A stretch of DNA of 40,599 bases. Source: Betaproteobacteria bacterium RIFCSPLOWO2_02_FULL_66_14 (GTDB taxonomy: Bacteria; Pseudomonadota; Gammaproteobacteria; Burkholderiales; SG8-39). The position numbers and the translations under genes were made by a program. The notes under the pieces were generated by a model that saw only the letters and a list, made by a program, of their open reading frames with translations, made no database searches and had not been told where the DNA came from. This document shows, in pieces, positions 20,151-27,841 of the stretch (its first letter is position 1; every line of letters starts with the position of its first letter). The DNA lies in the NCBI GenBank assembly GCA_001770475.1, contig MERB01000010.1, positions 34,060 through 74,658 of the forward strand, given 5' to 3'.

Positions 20151-20479
20151 CGATCGATACGAAATCGCGCCATCGCACCAAGGCGGGTGGGAACGTGTTT
20201 CTTGACCTGGGGTTCTCACCGCAAGAAGCGAGACGTTTGCTTGCGCAGGCTGATTCCCAAATCGATGAATCGATCAGGTTGAAACGGCAGCTCATGGACG
20301 AGATCGCCGGATGGATGAGTGACGCAGGCATCACGCAAGCGGTGGCGGCGGAAGTGCTCCACGTGACGCGTCCTCGAGTATCGGACATGGTCAATCACAA
20401 GGTCGACAAGTTCACCATCGACGCGCTGGTTGGCATGTTGGCGCGCATCGGCAAGCAGGTGCGCCTTGCGGTTCATTGA
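20147..20479 (+). CDS. XRE/HigA-like antitoxin
   Basis: 110 aa with helix-turn-helix region (ITQAVAAEVLHVTRPRVSDMVNHKVDKFTIDALVGMLARIGKQVRL); ATGA overlap with upstream toxin. Confidence 0.85.
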   Translation: MTIDTKSRHRTKAGGNVFLDLGFSPQEARRLLAQADSQIDESIRLKRQLMDEIAGWMSDAGITQAVAAEVLHVTRPRVSDMVNHKVDKFTIDALVGMLARIGKQVRLAVH

Positions 20480-20495
20480 TCCCTGCGTTATCCGT

Positions 20496-20576
20496 TCAGA
20501 ATTGAATCGGCAGGCCAACCGGTTTCAATATCACGTCGCGCAGCAGACGCTTGAGATCCGGAGTGAAATCCGCCAT
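20496..20576 (-). pseudogene. Remnant HicA-like toxin, internally deleted (26 codons)
   Basis: ATGA overlap with the DUF1902 gene; reads MADFTPDLKRLLRDVILKPVGLPIQF*. Start and end resemble HicA-type termini (recalled C-terminus ...HTANVILKQAGLPKxF), but the core is missing. Confidence 0.6.
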
Positions 20577-20806
20577 CAGGCGGCGGCGCGGGCGATCTCA
20601 AATCGACGAGTCAGCAACTCGAAGGCAACGTCCCCGTTCATGAGCACGCCGTTGGCGTCGAGCAGTTCCGGCACCATGATCTTCAGCTTCTGGACGAGCG
20701 CCTCGAGCGTGGCGCTTTCAGTCGCCAGGCCGGGAACGTCGTCGCTGGTTGCAACCCAGACCGATTCTTCCTCGTCCCACTCGGCTCGGATGAAGAAAGG
20801 TTTCAT
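20576..20806 (-). CDS. DUF1902/HicB-like antitoxin
   Basis: 76 aa MKPFFIRAEWDEEESVWVATSDDVPGLATESATLEALVQKLKIMVPELLDANG. Confidence 0.8.
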   Translation of the reverse strand: MKPFFIRAEWDEEESVWVATSDDVPGLATESATLEALVQKLKIMVPELLDANGVLMNGDVAFELLTRRFEIARAAA

Positions 20807-20826
20807 TGCGCTCGCCCGGATTCACT

Positions 20827-21018
20827 GATGACGCATTCTACGCCCAGGACTAACCACCCGAAGCGCACTCCCGCAGTTCGGTGCCCGGCAGCGCCTGCGC
20901 GATTTCCTTGAGTTTCGCCTGCAGCGCGGCGTCCACGTCGCGCACCTGGATCCAGACGCGCGCGACCTGGGTATCGCGCTGGCCGACCTGAGCGCCGCGC
21001 GCTTTCCGCGCCTGCATT
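20827..21018 (-). pseudogene. Detached copy of the SPOR-domain gene 3' end
   Basis: Reads RGAQVGQRDTQVARVWIQVRDVDAALQAKLKEIAQALPGTELRECASGG*, nearly identical to the C-terminus of the 21944-22582 gene; DNA about 90% identical by eye over about 160 bp. Confidence 0.9.
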
Positions 21019-21046
21019 GCCGCTCGGCTGGAATGTGTGCGCCGGA

Positions 21047-21364
21047 TCATCCGATCGCAATGAACGCCCGCTGGACGTCCTTCTGGCTCGCACCGGCAGC
21101 GATGAGCGCGCGTACGATCAGGTCCAGCGAGACGCTCGCGTCGCCGGCCTCGATCTTCGCAATGCGCGACTGGCTCGAACGCATCCGTTGCGCGAGGTCG
21201 ATTTGGGAGATGCCGCGCTTTCGGCGCGTCGCACGCACCGCGGTGACGAGCGCAAGCTTGAGATCGACGAGCGCGGCCTCCTGGCCGCTCAATCCCAGAA
21301 ACTCCGCTGCCGAACCGGCCTTCCAGCCCGCGGCTTGCAGCCGCTTCAGTTTCGATGCTTTCAT
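21047..21364 (-). CDS. XRE family HigA-like antitoxin
   Basis: MKASKLKRLQAAGWKAGSAAEFLGLSGQEAALVDLKLALVTAVRATRRKRGISQIDLAQRMRSSQSRIAKIEAGDASVSLDLIVRALIAAG. Confidence 0.85.
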   Translation of the reverse strand: MKASKLKRLQAAGWKAGSAAEFLGLSGQEAALVDLKLALVTAVRATRRKRGISQIDLAQRMRSSQSRIAKIEAGDASVSLDLIVRALIAAGASQKDVQRAFIAIG

Positions 21365-21717
21365 CGTTTCGACTCCTTTTCCCGTGCCGCCGATCCGTAC
21401 CGTGCCAAGCGCTTGCGACATGTTCGCAGGACGTCGGTCGGCGTCGCCCGCGCGGTCTTCGCAAACACTTCGAGAATCACGATCGCATCGCTCCGAATGG
21501 CGTACATGATTCTCCACGTGCGCGTCTGGTCGGCGATCCGCAGCTCGTGGCAGCCCCGGCCGATGTCCGGCATCGGGCGGCTGTGGGGCAAGCCGAGCAG
21601 TTCGCCGCGCTGCAGCCGCCGCAAGAACACACCCGTCTCGATGCGTGCCGCATGCGAAAACGGCGGCGACTTCACCTCACCGTGCAGCCACAGGAGCGGC
21701 TTGTCGGATGCCGGCAC
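21361..21717 (-). CDS. RelE/HigB-like toxin
   Basis: 118 aa ...RGELLGLPHSRPMPDIGRGCHELRIADQTRTWRIMYAIRSDAIVILEVFAKTARATPTDVLRTCRKRLARY; GTG start; overlaps antitoxin by 4 nt. Confidence 0.85.
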   Translation of the reverse strand: MPASDKPLLWLHGEVKSPPFSHAARIETGVFLRRLQRGELLGLPHSRPMPDIGRGCHELRIADQTRTWRIMYAIRSDAIVILEVFAKTARATPTDVLRTCRKRLARYGSAAREKESKR

Positions 21718-21726
21718 TCGCGGAGT

Positions 21727-21746
21727 CTATGTCAAATACGACATAG
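21727..21746. promoter_or_regulatory. Perfect inverted repeat CTATGTC-AAATAC-GACATAG upstream of the higBA-like pair (candidate autoregulatory operator)
   Basis: 7-bp arms, 10 nt upstream of the toxin start codon. Confidence 0.5.
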
Positions 21747-21943
21747 CTGGCAAGCGGTGCAGAATGGCAACCGGGAGACCGCCTTCATCCATTCCGCCAA
21801 ACAACTCTTGGCATTGACTTGCCAGGGTTCTTTGGACCAGTCATGGCTTGAGAGAATGGCTCCCGCCAACGAGCGAGGAGCCGATGAAGCAGGGTGTCAT
21901 GGCATGCACCCGGATCGGCGGATGGCGCATTTTGCGCCCAGCG

Positions 21944-22582
21944 TCAGTTGCCCGAGGCGCACTCCCGCAGTTCGGTGCCCGGCAGCGCCTGCGCGATGTC
22001 CTTCAGCTTCGCCTGCAGCGCGGCGTCCACGTCGCGCACCTGGATCCAGACCCGCGCCAACTGGGTGTCGCGCTCGCCGACCTGCGCGCCGCGCAGCCTG
22101 CGCGACTGCATGGATTCGAGGCGCGCTCTCGCAGCCTCCTCGCTGCGGAACACCCCCAGCGAGATCGACCACCGCCAGCGGCCCTCCTCCTGCATGATGA
22201 AATATTCGTCCACACCGAGTTTCTTCAGTTCGTCGGCCTTGCGCAGGGCGGCCTGGCGGCTGCCCTGCGGCGGCAGATAGACCCACCAGTGCGCGGTCTC
22301 GTCGCCGCGCCGCTGGGCGAGGCGCGGGCCGAGGGCGAGCGGCTCGAGCAGTTGCTCCGGGCGAGCGGTGTCGGCGCTCGGAAAGCTGCCCCATTCGAGG
22401 CAGGGCAACGACGCCGTGCGCGGCGCGCCGACTCCCGTGGGCGGGACCACCTTCAGCTTGTCCGCGTCGATCTGGCGCGACAACGGCGCCGGGTCGGTGC
22501 CGCCGTCGGGGGGCGCGAGGTACTGCGACCAGGCGAAGAACGCGAGATTGGCCGCAATCAGCAGCAGAAACCAGGCCCGCAT
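21944..22582 (-). CDS. SPOR domain-containing protein with N-terminal TM segment
   Basis: MRAWFLLLIAANLAFFAWSQYLAPPDGGTD...WWVYLPPQGSRQAALRKADELKKLGVDEYFIMQEEGRWRWSISLGVFRSEEAARARLESMQSRRLRGAQVG. Confidence 0.85.
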   Translation of the reverse strand: MRAWFLLLIAANLAFFAWSQYLAPPDGGTDPAPLSRQIDADKLKVVPPTGVGAPRTASLPCLEWGSFPSADTARPEQLLEPLALGPRLAQRRGDETAHWWVYLPPQGSRQAALRKADELKKLGVDEYFIMQEEGRWRWSISLGVFRSEEAARARLESMQSRRLRGAQVGERDTQLARVWIQVRDVDAALQAKLKDIAQALPGTELRECASGN

Positions 22583-22584
22583 GG

Positions 22585-23310
22585 TCAGGCGGATCCGGCG
22601 ATTCGCGCCAGGCCTTCGAGCACCAGGTTCTCGACGTACCGCGCAGGCAGGTCGAGCCGCTCGAAGAGCGCCGGACCGCCGCCGCCCGAGACGAGGCAGA
22701 CCGAGCCCGCGGGCATGGCGCGAAACATCCGCTCGATCGCGCCGGCCTGCGCATGGCGGCATCCGCTCTCGATGGCATCGATCGTGTTGCGCGGCTGCTC
22801 GACGAAATTGCCTACCTGCACCGGCAGCCTTCCGGTGTGCTCGTGCAGCACGAATCGCATCAGTTCGACGCCGGGAAGGATCAGGCCGCCGAGGAATTCG
22901 CCCTCCGCCGAGAGCAGGTCGGCCGTCGTGGCGGTGCCCGCATTGACGACGAGGCAGGAGCGCGCCTCCATCGCGCGTGCCGCGACCAGCGCGGCCCAGC
23001 GGTCGGGGCCGAGTTGCTCCGGGCGGTCGTAGCGATTGCGCACGCCGCAGCGTTCCGGCTCGCCCTTCAGCCACAGGGGTTCGGCGTCGAAAATGCTGGT
23101 CCAGTTCACCAGCAGCTGGTGCGCGCCGTCGCCCGCGACGTTCGAGATCACGATGTGCGCCGGGTCCGAGTGCGTCGCGGAAAACGGGTTGATGTGGTCG
23201 CTCGAGGCGGCGAATTCGATGAGCGAGACCATGGCGATGTTGGTCCAGCGCCGGCCGTCGTGCCAGCCCCATTTGACGCGCGAATTGCCGGCGTCGATGA
23301 GCAGGTTCAT
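22585..23310 (-). CDS. coaX: Type III pantothenate kinase
   Basis: MNLLIDAGNSRVKWGWHDG, NRYDRPEQLGPDRWAALVAA, VVNAGTATTADLL, GGLILPGVELM, VSGGGGPAL. Confidence 0.95.
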   Translation of the reverse strand: MNLLIDAGNSRVKWGWHDGRRWTNIAMVSLIEFAASSDHINPFSATHSDPAHIVISNVAGDGAHQLLVNWTSIFDAEPLWLKGEPERCGVRNRYDRPEQLGPDRWAALVAARAMEARSCLVVNAGTATTADLLSAEGEFLGGLILPGVELMRFVLHEHTGRLPVQVGNFVEQPRNTIDAIESGCRHAQAGAIERMFRAMPAGSVCLVSGGGGPALFERLDLPARYVENLVLEGLARIAGSA

Positions 23311-24170
23311 GCGGCGACCCGGTTTCGGGGCGCGATGCCTGCCCGTGCGTTCACCACCGTGGCGGAATGGACTTCGCGAATGCCGCTGCGCGTGCGAAGG
23401 CGCAGGGCGCCGTCGCACGCAAGACCGGCAGCGATCCCCGAGAGCAGATGTCCGTCGGCGAGCCGAACGCGGATGCGTTGTCCAGCGTAAGCGTGCATCG
23501 CTTCCCAGTCTTCGCGCAGGCGATCCAGGCCGTCGGTCTCGAACGATTCGATCGCCCGCAGCATCGCGGCTGCGATCCGCCCTGCGAGCCGACTGCGCGA
23601 GGGCATCGAAGGCACGAGCTGCTCGAGCGCAATCGTCTGTCGGCGAAGGCGCGCATCGAGCTCGGGGACGCGGCGGCAATTGATGCCGATGCCGACGACG
23701 GCGAGCACTGCGCCGCCCGACGGTTTCGTTTCCACGAGGATGCCGCCGAGCTTTGCACCCTGCGCGACCAGGTCGTTCGGCCACTTGAGTTCGACCGCGT
23801 TCGCGCCCAGTTCGCGCAGCGTGCGGCCGACGGCGACGCCCGCCGCGAGCGAAAGTCCGGACAGCGCAGACACCGGGCGGCGAATGCGTCGGGCGAGCGA
23901 AAACGTGAGCCCTGCACCGGGCGCGCTGTGCCAGCGCCGGCCACGCCGGCCACGGCCCGTGGACTGGAACTCGGCCGCGAGAAGCCGCGGGCGATCGCCT
24001 GCTGCGCGATCAAGGAGCAGCGCGTTGGTCGAGGTGCAGGCGTCCACGACCTCGACATCGATTGCCTTGGCCGAGGCGCCGAGCGCGCGCGCGATTGCTC
24101 GGGCGTCGAGGGTGTCGTGATCGGGGTCGCGCGGCGTCATGTTCGATGGATCGGTCGGTCGGGCGCTCAT
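23307..24170 (-). CDS. birA: Biotin--[acetyl-CoA-carboxylase] ligase
   Basis: CTSTNALLLDRA, STGRGRRGRRWHSAPGAGLTFSL, LKWPNDLVAQGAKLGGILVE, GIGINC. Alternative start at 24140. Confidence 0.93.
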   Translation of the reverse strand: MSARPTDPSNMTPRDPDHDTLDARAIARALGASAKAIDVEVVDACTSTNALLLDRAAGDRPRLLAAEFQSTGRGRRGRRWHSAPGAGLTFSLARRIRRPVSALSGLSLAAGVAVGRTLRELGANAVELKWPNDLVAQGAKLGGILVETKPSGGAVLAVVGIGINCRRVPELDARLRRQTIALEQLVPSMPSRSRLAGRIAAAMLRAIESFETDGLDRLREDWEAMHAYAGQRIRVRLADGHLLSGIAAGLACDGALRLRTRSGIREVHSATVVNARAGIAPRNRVAA

Positions 24171-25852
24171 GCCCTGCCGAAGGCGAAATCGCGCCCCGGC
24201 GCGGCGGCAAACAGCGCGCGAGTGTACTCGTGTTTCGGCTGCAGGAAGATCTGCTCCGCGGCACCGTATTCGACCACCACGCCCTGGTGCATGACCGCGA
24301 CGTGATCGCACACCTGCGCCGCGACCCGCAAGTCGTGCGTGATGAACAGCATCGCGAGGTCGAACTCGGTGCGGATCTCCTCCAGCAGACGGAGGACCTG
24401 CGCCTGCACCGAGACGTCGAGCGCTGACACGGCCTCGTCGGCAATCAGCAGTTCGGGTTCCAGGGCGAGCGCGCGTGCGATGCAGATGCGCTGCCGCTGC
24501 CCACCCGAGAACTGGTGCGGATAGCGCTCGAGCGCGCCGGCGTCCATGCGCACGAGCGCCAGCAGGCGGCGCGCGCGTTCCAGCGCCTCCGCGCGGGGAA
24601 CGCCGTAGTTGAGCGGCCCCTCCATGATCGCCTCGCCTACGGTTCGCCGCGGATTGAGCGAGCGGTAGGGATCCTGGAACACGATCTGCACGCGGCGCCG
24701 CAAGGGTCGCAGGTCGCCATGCGACCGGCGCGCGATCTCCTCGCCGTGCAGATGGATTTCGCCGCCGGAAGGGTCGATCAGCCGCACGATGCAGCGTGCC
24801 ACGGTCGATTTCCCCGAACCCGATTCGCCGACGATGCCGAGCGTCTGCCCGCGGCGCACCGACAGGTTGACGCGTTTCGCCGCGGCCACGTTGCGGCGCT
24901 TTCCGAACCACGCGCGGTCGACGTAGGTCTTGTCCAGATCGCGCGTCTCGAGCACCACCGGAGCGTCGGTGTCGGCGGCTCGTCCGTGCGGCTCCAGTCG
25001 CGGCACCGCGTTGATCAGCATTTTCGTGTACCGGTGCCGCGGGCGCTTGAGCACTTCGTCCTTCGCGCCGAGCTCGACCAGTTCGCCAAGGCGCAGCACG
25101 GCGACGCGCTGCGCGATTTCGGCCACCACGCCGAAGTCGTGCGTGATGAAAAGAACGCCCGTGCCGTGGCGCGCCTGCAAATCCGCGATCAGCTTGAGGA
25201 TCTGCGCCTGCGTGGTGACGTCGAGCGCCGTGGTCGGTTCGTCCGCGATGAGCAGCGCCGGATCGAGCACCAGCGCCATCGCGATCATGATGCGCTGTCG
25301 CTGCCCGCCCGAAAGCTGGTGCGGATACGCGGCGAACATGCGCGCGGGGTCCGGCAGCAGCACTTCCTGCAGCGTGGCGATGATCTTCGCGCGCCGCTCC
25401 GGCTCCGAGAGCGAAGTGTGGTGCACCAGCACCTCGTCGAGCTGCTCGCCGCAGCGCATCACCGGGTTGAGCGCGGTCATCGGCTCCTGGAAGATCATCG
25501 ACATGCGCGCCGCGCGCAGCTGTCGCAGGCGCTCGGGAGAGGCGCGCGTCGTGTCTTCGCCTTCGAGCAGCGCTGCGCCGCCGGTCACCGGAAGCGCCGG
25601 CGGGAGAAGTCCCATGATCCCCTGCGCGATCACGGATTTGCCCGAGCCCGACTCGCCCACCAGGCACAGGATTTCGCCGCGATGGACGCTGAACGAAACC
25701 TTCGAGACCGCCGTGGCGCGCTCGCCGCCCGCCGGCAGCGCGATGGTCAGCTCGCGCACTTCGAGCACCGCAGAACCCGGTGGGGTCAGAGTAACGTCTC
25801 CCTCGGAACCTGGGGTCAGAGTAACTTCTCCGGTCTGGGCGGCGCTATGCAT
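24167..25852 (-). CDS. Dipeptide/oligopeptide ABC transporter, fused two-domain ATP-binding protein (DppD-DppF type)
   Basis: Two ABC domains: [31 protein letters not shown] and GESGSGKSTVARCIVRL/FSGGQRQRICIARAL. First about 25 codons overlap a repeat element. Confidence 0.92.
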   Translation of the reverse strand: MHSAAQTGEVTLTPGSEGDVTLTPPGSAVLEVRELTIALPAGGERATAVSKVSFSVHRGEILCLVGESGSGKSVIAQGIMGLLPPALPVTGGAALLEGEDTTRASPERLRQLRAARMSMIFQEPMTALNPVMRCGEQLDEVLVHHTSLSEPERRAKIIATLQEVLLPDPARMFAAYPHQLSGGQRQRIMIAMALVLDPALLIADEPTTALDVTTQAQILKLIADLQARHGTGVLFITHDFGVVAEIAQRVAVLRLGELVELGAKDEVLKRPRHRYTKMLINAVPRLEPHGRAADTDAPVVLETRDLDKTYVDRAWFGKRRNVAAAKRVNLSVRRGQTLGIVGESGSGKSTVARCIVRLIDPSGGEIHLHGEEIARRSHGDLRPLRRRVQIVFQDPYRSLNPRRTVGEAIMEGPLNYGVPRAEALERARRLLALVRMDAGALERYPHQFSGGQRQRICIARALALEPELLIADEAVSALDVSVQAQVLRLLEEIRTEFDLAMLFITHDLRVAAQVCDHVAVMHQGVVVEYGAAEQIFLQPKHEYTRALFAAAPGRDFAFGRA

Positions 25853-25883
25853 CGGTTGGTTCGGGAGAAGTTACTCTGACCCC
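25782..25883. repeat. REP/BIME-like element: GGGGTCAGAGTAACGTCTCC (25782-25801), GGGGTCAGAGTAACTTCTCC (25812-25831), inverted GGAGAAGTTACTCTGACCCC (25864-25883)
   Basis: Direct reading: perfect 20-bp inverted repeat with 32-nt loop plus a 19/20 direct copy. Confidence 0.9.
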
Positions 25884-25885
25884 GC

Positions 25886-26824
25886 TCAGACGCGCTTGGC
25901 CATTTTCGGGTCGAGCGTGTCGCGCAGGCCGTCGCCGAGGATGTTCACCGCCAGAACCGTGACGGCGAGGAAAATTCCCGGAAAGAACACGTTGTGCGGG
26001 TACTCGACGAACTGCACGCGCCCCTCGGCCATGATGTTGCCCCAGGTCGGGATGTCCGGCGGCAGCCCGACGCCGAGGAACGACAGGATCGCTTCGACGA
26101 GGATCGCCGAGGCGCAGATGAAGGTGCCCTGCACCACGAGCGGCGCGACGGTGTTCGGCAGGATGTGCGCGAGCATGATTTTCCAGGGGGGCGTTCCAAG
26201 CGCGATCGCCGCCTCGACGTAGGGTTCTTCCCGGATCGTGAGCACGAGCGCCCGCACCAGCCGCGAGACGCGCGGGATCTCCGGGATCGCGATGGCGACG
26301 ATCACGGTGACGAGGCTCCCGCGCCAGGCGGCGATCAGCGCGATCGCGATCAGGATCGCGGGGATCGCCATGATGCCGTCCATGATGCGCATCAGCACGC
26401 CGTCCAGCCAGCGCAGGTAGCCCGCCGAAAGCCCGAACACGATTCCGAAGGCCAGGGCGACGAGCGCGGCGCAAACTCCCACGGCGAGCGAGACGCGCGT
26501 GCCGAAGACGACGCGGCTGTAGATGTCGCGGCCGTAGGAATCCGACCCCATGAAGAAGGTGTGGCGGATGATTTCGCCCTCGAGCGTGGTGATGTCCCCG
26601 GTTTTTCCCGGAAGCAGGTCGCGGCTTCCGGCGTCGAAGAGCGACGGATCCACCGTTCCCAGCCAAGGCGCGGCAGCGGCGATCCCGATCAGCAGCGCGA
26701 GCGCGACGGCGCCGAAGCGAACCGCGCCATTGCGCCGCACCCGCTGCCAGGCGCTTTCCTGGCGCAGCACGGCGGCCGATTCGACCGACAGCGACTCGAA
26801 GCTTTCCGTTTCCGGGGCGGTCAT
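25886..26824 (-). CDS. Peptide ABC transporter permease (DppC type)
   Basis: GSDSYGRDIYSRVVFGTRVSLAVGV, EEPYVEAAIALGTPPWKIMLAHILPN, EAILSFLGVGLPPDIPTWGNI. Confidence 0.92.
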   Translation of the reverse strand: MTAPETESFESLSVESAAVLRQESAWQRVRRNGAVRFGAVALALLIGIAAAAPWLGTVDPSLFDAGSRDLLPGKTGDITTLEGEIIRHTFFMGSDSYGRDIYSRVVFGTRVSLAVGVCAALVALAFGIVFGLSAGYLRWLDGVLMRIMDGIMAIPAILIAIALIAAWRGSLVTVIVAIAIPEIPRVSRLVRALVLTIREEPYVEAAIALGTPPWKIMLAHILPNTVAPLVVQGTFICASAILVEAILSFLGVGLPPDIPTWGNIMAEGRVQFVEYPHNVFFPGIFLAVTVLAVNILGDGLRDTLDPKMAKRV

Positions 26825-26836
26825 GGCTCGGGCGCC

Positions 26837-27778
26837 TCAGTAACGGATGCGCGGATCGAGAAACACGTACGACAGGTCCACCAGCAGGTTGATCCCCACG
26901 TAAACGAAGGAAAAGAAGAGGATCACGCCCTGGATGGTCGGGAAATCGCGCGCCAGCACTGCGTCCACCGTGAGGCGGCCAAGGCCCGGAATTGCGTACA
27001 CCGATTCGGTCACCACGACCCCGCCGATCAGCAGCGCGATGCCGATCCCGATCACCGTGACGATCGGCACCGCGGCGTTCGCGAGCGCGTGGCGCACCAG
27101 CACGCGCAGTTCCGGCAGGCCCTTGGCGCGCGCGGTGCGGATGTAGTCCTCGCCGAGCGATTCGAGCACCGAGGCGCGGGTCACGCGCGCAATCAGCGCG
27201 ATGTAGATCACCGACAGCGTGATCGAGGGCAGGAGCAGGTGCCGCAGCCAGGGCCCGAACCCGTCGGCGAGCCGCTGGTAGCCCTGCACCGGGAGCCAGC
27301 CGAGTTTCAGCGAGATTAGCCAGATGAGGATGTACGCCAGCACGAACACCGGAACCGAGAAGCCGATCACCGAGAATCCCATCAGCATTCGATCGAAGAG
27401 GCTGCCGAAGCGCCACGCGGCGAGCACGCCGAGCGGGACCGAAACCGCGACCGCAATGAGGATCGTGAGCGCAGCGAGCGACACGGTCGGCTCGAGCCGA
27501 TGCGCGATCAGCGTCGTCACCTTCTGCTTGTAATAGAAGGATTCCCCGAGATCGCCGGAGAGCAGGTTCCCCGCCCAGATTCCGAACTGCACGATGATCG
27601 GCCGGTCGAGCCCGAGGCCCGTGCGGATCTGCGCGATCTGCTCGGTGTTCGCCGCGTCGCCCGCGAGAATCGCCGCCGGGTCGCCCGGCGTGAGGCGCAG
27701 CATGAGGAACACCAGCACCGCCACGACGAGCAGCACCGGGATGGTCGCCAGCAGGCGGCGCGCGAGGAAGGTGTACAT
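26837..27778 (-). CDS. Peptide ABC transporter permease (DppB type)
   Basis: MYTFLARRLLATIPVLLVVAVLVFLMLRLTPGDPAAILAG...RTARAKGLPELRVLVRHALANA. Confidence 0.92.
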   Translation of the reverse strand: MYTFLARRLLATIPVLLVVAVLVFLMLRLTPGDPAAILAGDAANTEQIAQIRTGLGLDRPIIVQFGIWAGNLLSGDLGESFYYKQKVTTLIAHRLEPTVSLAALTILIAVAVSVPLGVLAAWRFGSLFDRMLMGFSVIGFSVPVFVLAYILIWLISLKLGWLPVQGYQRLADGFGPWLRHLLLPSITLSVIYIALIARVTRASVLESLGEDYIRTARAKGLPELRVLVRHALANAAVPIVTVIGIGIALLIGGVVVTESVYAIPGLGRLTVDAVLARDFPTIQGVILFFSFVYVGINLLVDLSYVFLDPRIRY

Positions 27779-27793
27779 GGATACCAAAAGAAA

Positions 27794-27820
27794 CGGCCCC
27801 GGGAGTTTACCCCGGAGCCG
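27794..27820 (-). terminator. Intrinsic-terminator-like hairpin between the SBP gene and the DppB-type gene
   Basis: Minus strand CGGCTCCGGGGTAAACTCCCGGGGCCG followed by TTTCTTTT. Confidence 0.55.
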
Positions 27821-27841
27821 TCGCGGTGATCCCGTCGCCGA

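Noticed and set aside
20850-21464. 204-aa minus-strand ORF ending in the SPOR-like peptide
   Set aside because: Only the last about 55 residues match SPOR; the rest is an out-of-frame reading of the higA-like gene. Treated as a detached gene fragment.
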